Source of the DNA: Barnesiella propionica
GTDB taxonomy: Bacteria; Bacteroidota; Bacteroidia; Bacteroidales; Barnesiellaceae
Direction: 5' to 3'
NCBI RefSeq assembly: GCF_025567045.1
Contig: NZ_JAOQJK010000011.1
Coordinates: forward strand, 1-64,000
DNA: 64,000 nt
Shown here: one piece after another, positions 1 through 7,847 of the stretch
Layout of the letters: every line of letters starts with the position of its first letter
Position numbering within the stretch: position 1 is the first letter of the stretch
The notes under the pieces: generated by a model
The model's database searches: none
Told to the model about the DNA's origin: nothing
The model's input: the letters and a program-made list of their open reading frames with translations, nothing else
Position numbers and translations under genes: made by a program

Positions 1-107
1 TTAATTAGTGGAGAGCCGGATACAGGGAGACTTGTAAGTCCGGTTCGGAGGCGAGTACTCGGAAACCTACCATAGAAATATGACAAGGCGCTGGGTGCTT
101 AGCCTAC
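1..107 (+). mobile_element. Group II intron, 3' end (domains V and VI)
   Basis: Bases 13-46 fold as a canonical 34-nt domain V: an 8-bp lower stem (13-20 with 39-46) containing the AGC triad, a 2-nt bulge (AG, 37-38), a 6-bp upper stem and a GAGA tetraloop. Bases 47-107 fold as domain VI: 49-52 pair with 102-105 and 53-60 with 93-100. A101 is left bulged seven bases before a terminal AC, and a CATA-GAAA-TATG hairpin at 71-82 caps the domain. This matches the branch-point geometry of self-splicing group II introns and puts the 3' splice site after base 107. The maturase ORF and 5' half are outside the window, so the class is not assignable. Confidence 0.85.
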
Positions 108-236
108 ACGTACACGACTGAGGAAAGCGAAAAAATGGAACTGTTCGCTCTTGCCGAGAAGCTGGACGGCAACCTTGAACTGGCTATCAAGCGGCTTGCA
201 GAAAGCAAAAGAAATCCCCAATCATCAACAACTTAA
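108..236 (+). CDS. traG: 3' exon of an intron-interrupted tra gene, probably traG (partial)
   Basis: Directly after the intron end an open frame of 42 codons runs to TAA at 234-236, reading TYTTEESEKMELF and ending NPQSSTT. It is charged and probably helical, and looks like the C-terminus of a larger protein. In CTnDOT-type operons traG, the VirB4-like ATPase that powers mating-pair assembly, precedes the gene before traI, so traG is the positional candidate. I do not recognise the residues themselves. The frame is intact across the exon, so correct splicing could restore the product. The 5' exon is outside the window. Confidence 0.5.
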   Translation, partial: TYTTEESEKMELFALAEKLDGNLELAIKRLAESKRNPQSSTT

Positions 237-247
237 AAATTAGGAAC

Positions 248-598
248 ATGAAATGGATTGACAATCTGATATACACGCTATTGTCCGCCTGCCTGCTGGC
301 GGGCTGCGAGGACAGCGGAAGCAAGGAGCTGGAAAGGATGCAGGGCTATTGGGTACACGTCAGGGGACACCCGGCTTTCACACTCTCGGAAACGGGCGGC
401 AGATACACCGTCACCCGGAAAGCGAATGTCAGGGGCAGAATACTGGAAACGGCTTACCCGGTAACAGAACGGAACGGCTGCCTGTTCATCGAAACGGGCT
501 TCCGCATACAGTTCACCTATGACAAAAAGACCGACCGGATAACGCTCATGCCCGGCGGCGAATACAAACGAGTTACAAACCCTGAAAACAAAAGATAA
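248..598 (+). CDS. DUF3876-like conjugative-element lipoprotein
   Basis: This 116-residue protein has an N-terminal hydrophobic segment ending in LLAGC (Cys20), a lipoprotein signal, followed by about 95 residues rich in beta-type sequence (for example YWVHVRGHPAF and GEYKRVTN). The size and place between the traG end and traI match the DUF3876 proteins of Bacteroidetes conjugative transposons. The family is named from position and general look, not from a search. Its role in mating is not established. Its stop overlaps the next start (TAATG), which shows translational coupling inside the tra operon. Confidence 0.6.
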   Translation: MKWIDNLIYTLLSACLLAGCEDSGSKELERMQGYWVHVRGHPAFTLSETGGRYTVTRKANVRGRILETAYPVTERNGCLFIETGFRIQFTYDKKTDRITLMPGGEYKRVTNPENKR

Positions 599-1224
599 TG
601 AAAAGAACAATTCTCCTTATGGCGGTGTGCCTTTGCTTCATCGGCAAGGCATCCGCACAGTGGGTGGTGTCAGACCCCGGCAACTTGGCGCAGGGCATCA
701 TCAACACCACCAAGCAGATAGTGCAGACTTCCACCACTGCCAAGAACACGCTGGACGGCTTCATGGAAGCGCAGAAGATTTTCCAGCAGGGTAAAAAATA
801 TTACGATGCGCTCAAAGCGGTACACGATGTTGTCAAGGGCGGCATCAAGGTGAAGAAGTCCATTGAGTTGGTGGCGGAAATATCCGAAATCTACGTGCGA
901 AACTATCAGAACATGCTGGCAGACCCGAACTACACGCCGGATGAACTCACCGCCATTTCAGCCGGGTACGCAAAGCTGCTCTCCGAAAGTGCGGACGTGT
1001 TGCAGGACTTGAAGAATGTAGTGAACGTGACGGGCATGTCGCTGACGGATGCCGAAAGACTGGCGGTAATCAACAACGCCTATAAAAGCCTGCTCAACTA
1101 CCGCAACCTCGTGAACTACTACACCCGAAAGAACATATCCGTGTCCTACCTGCGGGCGAAGAAGAAGAACGACACCGACCGGGTGCTGGCTCTCTACGGC
1201 TCGGCGGATGAACGCTACTGGTAA
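598..1224 (+). CDS. traI: Conjugative transposon protein TraI-like (DUF4141)
   Basis: This 208-residue secreted protein has a signal peptide (residues 1-20, ending ASA) and a mature part rich in helix, including QIVQTSTTAKNTLDGFMEAQ near residues 40-60. It belongs to the DUF4141 family that sits directly before traJ in CTnDOT-type tra operons. VirB5-like periplasmic proteins have similar size and helical character, so a pilus-tip or mating-channel role is an inference. The start is fixed by the 1-base stop/start overlap with the upstream lipoprotein gene. The next gene, traJ, follows after 13 bases. Confidence 0.85.
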   Translation: MKRTILLMAVCLCFIGKASAQWVVSDPGNLAQGIINTTKQIVQTSTTAKNTLDGFMEAQKIFQQGKKYYDALKAVHDVVKGGIKVKKSIELVAEISEIYVRNYQNMLADPNYTPDELTAISAGYAKLLSESADVLQDLKNVVNVTGMSLTDAERLAVINNAYKSLLNYRNLVNYYTRKNISVSYLRAKKKNDTDRVLALYGSADERYW

Positions 1225-1237
1225 CATATAAATCGGT

Positions 1238-2239
1238 ATGCCTATGTTATTAGCAGCGGTGGATTTTGACAACCTGCACCAAGTGTTGCGGGTGCTGTAC
1301 GATGAAATGATGCCCTTGTGCAGCAACATGACGGGGGTAGCCAAAGGGATAGCCGGGCTGGGAGCTTTGTTCTATGTAGCCGCCAAAGTGTGGCAGTCGC
1401 TCGCACGTGCCGAACCCATAGACGTGTACCCGCTCCTGCGTCCCTTTGCGCTGGGGCTGTGCATCATGTTTTTTCCAACTTTCGTACTGGGGACTATCAA
1501 CACGGTATTGTCGCCAGTGGTGAAAGGGTGCAACCAGCTTATGGAAACGCAGACTTTCGACATGAACGAGTACCGGGCGCAGAAAGACCGACTGGAATAT
1601 GAAGCCCTGATGCGAAGCCCCGAAACGGCTTACCTCGCATCGGACGAGGAATTTGACCGACAACTGGAAGAACTGGGCTGGTCGCCCTCCGACATGGTGA
1701 CCATGACGGGCATGTACATGGACAGGACGGCTTATAATATAAAGAAGTCCGTCCGGGACTGGTTCAGGGAGTTATTGGAAATGCTCTTTCAGGCGGCGGG
1801 GCTGATTATAGACACGCTGCGCACGTTCTTCCTAATCGTGTTAAGCATACTGGGTCCGCTGGCGTTTGCGATTTCCGTCTATGACGGTTTCCAAAGCACG
1901 CTGACCCGGTGGATTTCACGCTATATCTCCATTTACCTGTGGCTGCCCGTGTCGGACTTGTTCAGCAGCGTGCTGGCACGCATACAAACCCTGATGCTCC
2001 AAAAAGACATCGAGCAGCTTTCAGACCCGGATTTCATCCCGGACGGGAGCAGCACCGTGTATATAATCTTTATGATTATCGGCATCGTGGGCTACTTCAC
2101 CATTCCAACGGTGGCAAGCTGGATAGTGTCGGCTGGCGGTACGTCTGCCTATAACCGCAACGTGGCACGGGCTGGGTCAATCGCCGGGGCTGCGGTCGGT
2201 GCGGCAAGCGGGAAAGTAACCGGGAAACTACTCAAATAA
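1238..2239 (+). CDS. traJ: Conjugative transposon inner-membrane protein TraJ (VirB6-like)
   Basis: This 333-residue polytopic membrane protein has hydrophobic segments near residues 33-50, 68-90, 183-213, 230-250 and 273-298. Between them is a long charged loop (about 105-170). The conserved opening, with NLHQVLRVLYDEMMPLC and GVAKGIAGLGALFYVA, is typical of TraJ of Bacteroidetes conjugative transposons. It would form part of the inner-membrane platform of the type IV secretion channel. The C-terminus is small-residue rich (GAAVGAASGKVTGK). It sits between traI and traK with short gaps, in the standard order. Confidence 0.92.
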   Translation: MPMLLAAVDFDNLHQVLRVLYDEMMPLCSNMTGVAKGIAGLGALFYVAAKVWQSLARAEPIDVYPLLRPFALGLCIMFFPTFVLGTINTVLSPVVKGCNQLMETQTFDMNEYRAQKDRLEYEALMRSPETAYLASDEEFDRQLEELGWSPSDMVTMTGMYMDRTAYNIKKSVRDWFRELLEMLFQAAGLIIDTLRTFFLIVLSILGPLAFAISVYDGFQSTLTRWISRYISIYLWLPVSDLFSSVLARIQTLMLQKDIEQLSDPDFIPDGSSTVYIIFMIIGIVGYFTIPTVASWIVSAGGTSAYNRNVARAGSIAGAAVGAASGKVTGKLLK

Positions 2240-2259
2240 CCAACATCAATATTTAGTAT

Positions 2260-2883
2260 ATGGAATTTAAGTCATTAACGAACATCGAAACGAGTTTCCG
2301 GCAAATCCGGCTCTTTGCGCTGGTATTCATCTGCCTGTGCGCACTGGTGACGGGCTTTGCCGTGTGGAACTCGTACAGCTTCGCCGAGAAGCAGCGGCAG
2401 AAGATATACGTCCTCGACAACGGCAAAAGCCTGATGCTGGCACTCTCGCAGGACATGGCACAGAACAGACCCGTGGAAGCGAAGTCGCACGTGCGGCGTT
2501 TCCACGAACTTTTCTTCACCTTATCACCCGAAAAGGGGGCTATCGAAAGCAACATCAAACGCTCGTTGTTTCTCGCCGACAAGACCGCTTTCAACTATTA
2601 CAAGGACTTGGCGGAAAAGGGCTACTACAACCGGGTGATTTCCGGAAACGTCACGCAGACGGTGGAGATTGACAGCGTGAAGTGCGACTTCGACCAGTAC
2701 CCCTACAAGGTGAACACGTATGCCCGCCAGTTGATTGTCCGGGAAAGCAGCCTGACGGTGCGAAGCCTTGTCACCTCGTGCCGGTTGCTTAACGCAACAC
2801 GGAGCGACAACAACCCGCACGGCTTCATCATCGAAGCGTTCACCATTACCGAGAACAAGGATTTGCAGACCATTAAAAGATAG
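2260..2883 (+). CDS. traK: Conjugative transposon protein TraK (VirB8-like)
   Basis: This 207-residue bitopic protein has a short cytoplasmic N-terminus (begins MEFKSLTNIETSFRQIRLF), one membrane helix at about 18-35 and a soluble periplasmic domain. It matches TraK of CTnDOT-type elements, the counterpart of VirB8 that nucleates assembly of the type IV secretion core. Length and single-helix topology fit the family. It lies 20 bases after traJ and 4 bases before the traL start, all in one plus-strand operon. Confidence 0.9.
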   Translation: MEFKSLTNIETSFRQIRLFALVFICLCALVTGFAVWNSYSFAEKQRQKIYVLDNGKSLMLALSQDMAQNRPVEAKSHVRRFHELFFTLSPEKGAIESNIKRSLFLADKTAFNYYKDLAEKGYYNRVISGNVTQTVEIDSVKCDFDQYPYKVNTYARQLIVRESSLTVRSLVTSCRLLNATRSDNNPHGFIIEAFTITENKDLQTIKR

Positions 2884-2887
2884 CCTT

Positions 2888-3184
2888 ATGGAAAGAAAAC
2901 GAAATTACATCGAAAAGGTGCAGGACTGGGCAGACGACCGCCTGCGCCGAATGTGCGGACGGATTACGCCGGGCAAAAGGCTGGCGGTTATCCTCCTGAT
3001 GTTCTTCTTTTTCGGCGGCTTGTCTATCTACATCACCGTTTCATCAATCTACAATATCGGGAAACGGGACGGGCAAAGGCTGCAAATAGAACACATCAGA
3101 CAACTGCCGTTGCACGGCAATGACACAACCAAAAGTATCAACCCGTTAAACAGACCGCAATATGGAAGACGTACAGAAGAATGA
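2888..3184 (+). CDS. traL: Conjugative transposon protein TraL (DUF3989)
   Basis: This 98-residue small membrane protein begins MERKRNYIEKVQDWADD. A longer open frame exists upstream, but the ATG at 2888 sits just after the traK stop and gives the family's usual length. It has an amphipathic basic N-terminus, one membrane helix at about 31-53 and a polar tail. It corresponds to TraL/DUF3989 of Bacteroidetes conjugative elements, which always lies between traK and traM. Its tail overlaps the traM start by 23 bases in another frame. Confidence 0.88.
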   Translation: MERKRNYIEKVQDWADDRLRRMCGRITPGKRLAVILLMFFFFGGLSIYITVSSIYNIGKRDGQRLQIEHIRQLPLHGNDTTKSINPLNRPQYGRRTEE

Positions 3185-4493
3185 GAACGGCACGACCGCA
3201 CAGCAGGCGGACGGGAAGCCGAAAAAGGAAAATAAGCCCAAACGGGAACTTACCCCGCAGCAGGTGCAGCAGCGCAGGAAAATGATAGTCTTCCCGCTGA
3301 TGTTCCTTGCCTTTGCAGGGTGCATGTACCTGATATTCGCACCCTCCGGCAAAGAGGACGTGAATGTGGAAAGCGTGGGCGGCTTCAATGCCGACATACC
3401 CCTGCCCGCAGAGGACGGGATTATAGCCGACAAGCAAAAGGCTTACGAGCAGGCGGTGACAAGCCGCAAACAGCAGGACAAGATACAATCCTTGCAGGAC
3501 TTCGGTTTCACGCTGGATGATGATACGGAAGAACCACAAGAGGAAATCAACCTGCTGCCGGAAGAAGATCCGAAGCCACAAAGGGGCGGCGGTGCTTCTT
3601 CAAGGGCGGCTTACCGGGACATCAACCGCCAGTTAAGCACGTTCTACGAAACGCCCCCTGTGGACGAGGAAAAAGAGGAATTGAAACGGCAGGTGGCGGA
3701 ACTGACCGACCGACTGAAACAGCAGCAGAACGCCACGCCTACGGCTGACGACCAAATGGCACTCTTGGAAAAGTCCTACGAGCTGGCGGCAAAGTATATG
3801 AACGGGCAGGACGGACAAAGGGGACAGATTGCCCAAATACCGACAGCCGGGCAGAACGGCGGCGGTATCGGCACTCCGGCTATTCCGGTGCAGGCTATCC
3901 GGGAAACGACCGTTTCGGGATTGCAGCAGCCCATGAGCGATGCCGACTTCATCCGGGCTTACAGCCAGCCACGAAACTACGGCTTCAACACGGCGGTAGG
4001 CACGGGGTACGCTATGGGAAAGAACACGGTAGCCGCCTGCATACACCAAGACCAAACGCTGGTGGACGGGCAGGCGGTGAAACTCCGGTTGCTCGAACCC
4101 ATGCAGGCGGGAAATATCGTTGTGCCGAAGAATACCCTTGTGGCGGGAACGGCAAAGGTGCAGGGCGAACGGCTCGACATACTGGTGTCCTCGATTGAGT
4201 ACGCTGGCAACATCATCCCGGTGGAACTCGCCGTGTTCGACACGGACGGGCAAAAGGGGCTTTCCGTCCCGTCCTCTATGGAGCAGGAAGCGTTCAACGA
4301 AGCTATGGCGAATATCGGAAGCGGGCTGGGTACAAGCATTTCCTTTGCCCAAAGTGCCGGGCAGCAGGTGGCTATGGACGTGACAAGGGGATTGCTGCAA
4401 GGAACGTCCGGCTACCTCGCCAAGAAGTTCCGAACCGTGAAAGTGAAGCTGAAAGCAGGCTATAAAGTCATGCTGTATGCCAAACAACAATAA
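3162..4493 (+). CDS. traM: Conjugative transposon protein TraM (VirB10-like)
   Basis: This 443-residue protein has a basic, Lys/Gln-rich cytoplasmic N-terminus and a membrane helix at about 40-60. A long polar, partly coiled-coil linker (residues about 100-240) leads to a C-terminal globular domain (about 255-443). The domain carries the family's VAACIHQDQTLVDGQAVKLR stretch. This is the architecture of VirB10/TraB proteins that span the envelope and couple ATP hydrolysis to channel opening. The start overlaps traL by 23 bases, and traN follows after 33 bases. Confidence 0.92.
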   Translation: MEDVQKNENGTTAQQADGKPKKENKPKRELTPQQVQQRRKMIVFPLMFLAFAGCMYLIFAPSGKEDVNVESVGGFNADIPLPAEDGIIADKQKAYEQAVTSRKQQDKIQSLQDFGFTLDDDTEEPQEEINLLPEEDPKPQRGGGASSRAAYRDINRQLSTFYETPPVDEEKEELKRQVAELTDRLKQQQNATPTADDQMALLEKSYELAAKYMNGQDGQRGQIAQIPTAGQNGGGIGTPAIPVQAIRETTVSGLQQPMSDADFIRAYSQPRNYGFNTAVGTGYAMGKNTVAACIHQDQTLVDGQAVKLRLLEPMQAGNIVVPKNTLVAGTAKVQGERLDILVSSIEYAGNIIPVELAVFDTDGQKGLSVPSSMEQEAFNEAMANIGSGLGTSISFAQSAGQQVAMDVTRGLLQGTSGYLAKKFRTVKVKLKAGYKVMLYAKQQ

Positions 4494-4526
4494 CCATTTT
4501 ATCAACCGTTAAAATTTCAATTAGCA

Positions 4527-5462
4527 ATGAAACAGATTTTTGGATTGTTCGCCCTCTTGCTGGGCGTGTGTGCGGCAAACGCACAAACCGCTGACACCGT
4601 GAAGTATGCGGCTGGCAACGACTTGTACCGGGGGATTACCCGGAAACTCCCGTACCGCCAAATGGTTACGCCCTACGGCGTGGAAGTGACCTTTGCCAAG
4701 ACGGTGCATATCATCTTCCCCGCCGCCGTCCGCTATGTCGATTTGGGAAGCAACCACATCATAGCGGGCAAGGCGGACGGTGCGGAGAACGTAATCAGGG
4801 TGAAAGCCACGACAGAGGGCTTTCCGGGAGAAACGAACTTCTCCGTTATCTGCGAGGACGGCAGTTTCTTTTCGTTCAACGCCAAGTACGCCCGTGAACC
4901 GGAAATGCTCAACATCGAAATGAAGGACTTCTTGGAGAATGAAGATACGTCCGACTTCTCACATACCCGGATGAACATCCATTTCCGGGAACTGGCGGGT
5001 GAAAGCCCGCTATTAGTGAAGCTGATAATGCAGAGCATCTACAAGAACAATGACCGGAAAGTGCGCCACTTGGGTAGCAAGCGTTTCGGCATACAGTTCT
5101 TAATCAAGGGGATTTACACCTATAACGGGATGCTCTACGTGCACACGCAGACAAAGAACAGTTCCAACGTGCCTTTCGACACGGACTTCATCAGGTTTAA
5201 GATAACCGATAAGAAAGTGCCCAAACGCACGGCTATTCAGGAAACGGTACTGGATGCGGTACGCAGCTACAACGAGGTGATAGAGATTGCCGGGAAATCG
5301 ACCGTGCGCACGGTGTACGCCCTGCCGAAGTTTACCATTCCTGACGACAAGCTGCTGGTCGTGGAACTCTACGAGAAGAACGGCGGGCGGCATCAGACCA
5401 TACGGGTGGAAAACGCCGACATCGTGAACGCAGAAGTGATTGACGAACTAAAAATCAAATAG
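4527..5462 (+). CDS. traN: Conjugative transposon protein TraN (VirB9-like)
   Basis: This 311-residue secreted protein has a signal peptide (1-19, ending ANA) and then two beta-rich regions. The N-terminal one contains YGVEVTFAKTVHIIFPAAV, the usual TraN opening. TraN (DUF4138) is the presumed outer-membrane core-complex component that pairs with TraM and TraO. The stop is separated from the traO start by only 3 bases, so the two are probably translationally coupled. Confidence 0.92.
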   Translation: MKQIFGLFALLLGVCAANAQTADTVKYAAGNDLYRGITRKLPYRQMVTPYGVEVTFAKTVHIIFPAAVRYVDLGSNHIIAGKADGAENVIRVKATTEGFPGETNFSVICEDGSFFSFNAKYAREPEMLNIEMKDFLENEDTSDFSHTRMNIHFRELAGESPLLVKLIMQSIYKNNDRKVRHLGSKRFGIQFLIKGIYTYNGMLYVHTQTKNSSNVPFDTDFIRFKITDKKVPKRTAIQETVLDAVRSYNEVIEIAGKSTVRTVYALPKFTIPDDKLLVVELYEKNGGRHQTIRVENADIVNAEVIDELKIK

Positions 5463-5465
5463 GGA

Positions 5466-6047
5466 ATGAAAAGACACATCTTTATAATGATGCTCTTTGC
5501 GCTGTGCCTGACCTCGTTTCAGGCACACGCACAAAGATACCTGCCGGGCATGAAAGGCTTGCAGGTCACGGCGGGCATGACGGACGGGGTGCATTGGAAC
5601 GCTGGCAGTGATTTCGCCTACCACATCGGGGCGGCGTACAGCGTTTACACCAAGAACGCCAACCGCTGGGTGATTGGCGGCGAATACCTGCACAAGAAGT
5701 ATGACTACAAGGATATGCAGATACCCGTAGAACAGTTCACCGCAGAGGGCGGCTATTACCTGAAATTCCTATCGGACAGACGAAAGACCTTTTTCCTTTC
5801 ATTGGGCTTGTCGGCTCTCGCCGGGTACGAAACAAGCAACCGAAGCGAAAAGCTGCTGCCGGACGGCTCTACCTTGCTGGATAAGGACTGCTTCATTTAC
5901 GGCGGTGCGCTGACGCTGGAACTGGAAACCTACCTGACCGACCGGGTGGCTCTGCTGTTGAACGCAAGGGAACGGGCGTTGTTCGGCTCGGACATAGGCA
6001 AGTTCCACACGCAGGTATCTTTGGGACTGAAATTCATTATCAACTGA
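5466..6047 (+). CDS. traO: Conjugative transposon protein TraO
   Basis: This 193-residue protein has a signal peptide (1-22, ending AHA) and alternating amphipathic strands ending in KFIIN, as in a small outer-membrane beta-barrel. It contains the TraO signatures GMKGLQVTAGMTDG and FFLSLGLSALAGYE. It is thought to form the outer-membrane part of the mating channel with TraN. Downstream one would usually find traP, but here traQ follows after 13 bases. Confidence 0.9.
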   Translation: MKRHIFIMMLFALCLTSFQAHAQRYLPGMKGLQVTAGMTDGVHWNAGSDFAYHIGAAYSVYTKNANRWVIGGEYLHKKYDYKDMQIPVEQFTAEGGYYLKFLSDRRKTFFLSLGLSALAGYETSNRSEKLLPDGSTLLDKDCFIYGGALTLELETYLTDRVALLLNARERALFGSDIGKFHTQVSLGLKFIIN

Positions 6048-6060
6048 CCGCTATATAATA

Positions 6061-6519
6061 ATGTATATGAAGAATGTAATGTATAAAATCATCATGGGCT
6101 GCTACATCGTGGCCGCCCTCGTGCTTGTCACCGCCTGTAATGACAACTTGGATATTCAGCAGGCGTACCCGTTCAGCATCGAAACACTGCCAGTACCCAA
6201 AAGGCTGAAAGTCGGGGAAACCGCCGAAATACGCTGCCGACTGGTGCGTGGCGGCTATTACCAGCCGACTACCTATCAGATACGGTATTTCCAGCCGGAC
6301 GGCAAAGGAAAGCTGGAAATGGATAACGGCACGGTGTTCCTGCCCAACGACCTTTACCCGCTGGAGAAAGAAACGTTCAGGCTCTACTACACCTCGGCAT
6401 CGACCGACCAGCAGACGATTGACATTTATATCATCGACAGCTTCGGGCAGATGCAGCAACTTACACTATCATTCAATAATGACAACAGCGAAGAAGGAAC
6501 GGAAACAATAACCCCCTAA
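6061..6519 (+). CDS. traQ: Conjugative transposon lipoprotein TraQ (DUF3872)
   Basis: This 152-residue lipoprotein has a hydrophobic N-terminus ending VLVTAC. After Cys comes an immunoglobulin-like beta domain (about 35-145) containing LPVPKRLKVGETAEIRCRLV. It matches DUF3872/TraQ of CTnDOT-type elements; the molecular role is unknown. Two in-frame ATGs lie at 6061 and 6067. The first is reported because it gives the full basic n-region. It is the last recognisable tra gene on this strand. Confidence 0.85.
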   Translation: MYMKNVMYKIIMGCYIVAALVLVTACNDNLDIQQAYPFSIETLPVPKRLKVGETAEIRCRLVRGGYYQPTTYQIRYFQPDGKGKLEMDNGTVFLPNDLYPLEKETFRLYYTSASTDQQTIDIYIIDSFGQMQQLTLSFNNDNSEEGTETITP

Positions 6520-6531
6520 TAACAAAACGAC

Positions 6532-6852
6532 ATGGTAAAAATAGAATTGGATATAGAAGGCATCTCGTGGTACATAGAAACCACGTTGGAAACAGATACA
6601 GTTCCGGCAGTAGGTGACATCATCATTGTGGACAAGGACTGTATTTCCGAACGTGACAGTGCTGAATTATGGAAAACGCCGTCCAATCAGGTTTTCAAAT
6701 GGGCGGACGAAGAAGATGATGCGCCCGTAATGGTATGGTTCGATTGCGAAACGGAAATGCTTGTCAATAAACGGACATGGAAATATGACATCGAGGAAGA
6801 AGAAACCGTGTGCATACTTGGTGTAAAATTTATTCACTATGAGGATTTATAG
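6532..6852 (+). CDS. Hypothetical acidic protein after traQ
   Basis: This 106-residue protein is strongly acidic, with several Trp residues and no signal peptide or membrane segment (begins MVKIELDIEGISWYIETTL). I do not recognise it. It starts 12 bases after traQ in the same direction, so it is probably co-transcribed with the tra operon. Its base use is slightly less G+C-rich than traQ, hinting at a different origin. An acidic cytosolic cargo or accessory protein is possible, but no function is assigned. Confidence 0.65.
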   Translation: MVKIELDIEGISWYIETTLETDTVPAVGDIIIVDKDCISERDSAELWKTPSNQVFKWADEEDDAPVMVWFDCETEMLVNKRTWKYDIEEEETVCILGVKFIHYEDL

Positions 6853-6926
6853 TTGCGACATCCGTTTTTATCATCCTCTTGGGAAACCGGGTATGGAATG
6901 ATACGCAAAGCGTAAATATCGGGCAG

Positions 6927-6956
6927 ACAGCCCGCCGGGAAGCATCGGCGGGCTGT
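6927..6956 (+). terminator. Hairpin closing the tra operon
   Basis: CAGCCCGCC (6928-6936) pairs perfectly with GGCGGGCTG (6947-6955), extended by an A-T pair, and is followed by TTT. It lies 75 bases after the last plus-strand gene and fits a Rho-independent terminator with a short T run. Confidence 0.7.
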
Positions 6957-6987
6957 TTCCATGATAGGGAAAACGAAAGGCTTCTTT

Positions 6988-7047
6988 GTTACTTTCTTCA
7001 CCCGCTGGCAGGCTCACGGAAGAAAGTAACGGCGGCAAGCAGCCGCC
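6988..7047. repeat. Two adjacent hairpins between convergent ICE operons
   Basis: A perfect 12-bp inverted repeat (6988-6999 with 7019-7030, GTTACTTTCTTC and its complement) is followed at once by GGCGGC-AAGCA-GCCGCC (7031-7047). The pair sits 8 bases beyond the stop of the minus-strand gene ending at 7056. It probably ends minus-strand transcription and insulates the two operons. Confidence 0.55.
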
Positions 7048-7055
7048 GTCCTCTA

Positions 7056-7538
7056 TCAACTGGTTTTAAGGCTCTTTATGGACGTGTATTTCTCTAACCA
7101 CACCTTTACCTGCTCCATGTTATATTCGCCCGTGATGGTTGCCGTATGGTCGTCTATGGCTACAAACCGGACACTTTCATAGCTGTTTACCCAGCCTTGC
7201 AGGGAACAGACGCCCCACGTGTCTACATCTTCAAAAACACTGCGGTCTATCCGGCTGATTGGCTCGCCGAAAACTACCGTCATTATCTGAAAGTCCGGTT
7301 TGTCCTCCAACAGTTGCAAATGGTGCAGCGTGCCGAACTCGTCAATTTTGCGCCCCCACGCCCACACATCATTATACAAATCATCGCCCCACTGGTGCGG
7401 GTGGTCGAAACGGACTTTTACCTCTATGGTGTGTTCGTTTTCTTCTGTGTCCTCGATAACGCCCGTTACCATTAAGCCCGTAAAAATACACTCGCAACGC
7501 CTGCCGATAAGCTCCTTGTTTACTTCTGTCGTTTTCAT
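7056..7538 (-). CDS. Hypothetical ICE accessory protein
   Basis: This is a 160-residue soluble protein. A longer frame reaches 7586, but the ATG at 7538 (MKTTEVNKELIGRRCE) has an AGGGA motif just before it and avoids overlap with the upstream gene, so it is preferred. The sequence includes GVIEDTEENEHTIEVKVRF and RSVFEDVDTWGVCSLQGWV. I do not recognise a domain. It is the last gene of a short minus-strand set (ardA, DUF3873, this gene) and ends against the hairpins that separate it from the tra operon. Confidence 0.6.
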   Translation of the reverse strand: MKTTEVNKELIGRRCECIFTGLMVTGVIEDTEENEHTIEVKVRFDHPHQWGDDLYNDVWAWGRKIDEFGTLHHLQLLEDKPDFQIMTVVFGEPISRIDRSVFEDVDTWGVCSLQGWVNSYESVRFVAIDDHTATITGEYNMEQVKVWLEKYTSIKSLKTS

Positions 7539-7549
7539 GTCCCTGAAAT

Positions 7550-7771
7550 TTACTTGTTTATTACTCCGTTCTTCTTCGCTACCCATTCGTCACGCCTGCG
7601 GCGGCACTCGTCCAGCGTTTTGGCTACCGTGCTGAAAAGTTCGCCGTCCGTGTGGCGGTAGTCATATTGATAATAAATTTGTCCCCTGAAAGCCCCTAAA
7701 CGGCATTTCACGAACTTTTCTTCTCCCGGTGTCTGGGTGATGCTTACCCCGTTTTTGTTAAGTGACTGCAT
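7550..7771 (-). CDS. DUF3873 family protein
   Basis: This 73-residue protein begins MQSLNKNGVSITQTPGEEKF and continues with YQYDYRHTDGELFSTVAKTLDECRRRRDEW, the hallmark of DUF3873. These small proteins are frequent in Bacteroidetes conjugative transposons and have no known function. It is followed after 11 bases by the 160-residue hypothetical gene and preceded by a GC-rich hairpin after ardA. Confidence 0.75.
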   Translation of the reverse strand: MQSLNKNGVSITQTPGEEKFVKCRLGAFRGQIYYQYDYRHTDGELFSTVAKTLDECRRRRDEWVAKKNGVINK

Positions 7772-7812
7772 GATGTCTTATTTTTTATGGTTATAAACTT
7801 GGTTGTTTTAAG

Positions 7813-7838
7813 CGGGCAGGGCTTTGACACCCCGCCCG
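7813..7838 (-). terminator. GC-rich hairpin after ardA
   Basis: CGGGCaGGG (7813-7821) pairs with the CCCcGCCCG block ending at 7838 with one internal mismatch. It lies 10 bases beyond the ardA stop on the minus strand. The T run is poor, so it may attenuate rather than stop transcription into the DUF3873 gene. Confidence 0.4.
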
Positions 7839-7847
7839 GATTGGTTG

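Noticed and set aside
6879..7097. 72-codon open frame after the tra operon
   Set aside because: It is composed of the three hairpins and shows no codon bias like neighbouring genes.
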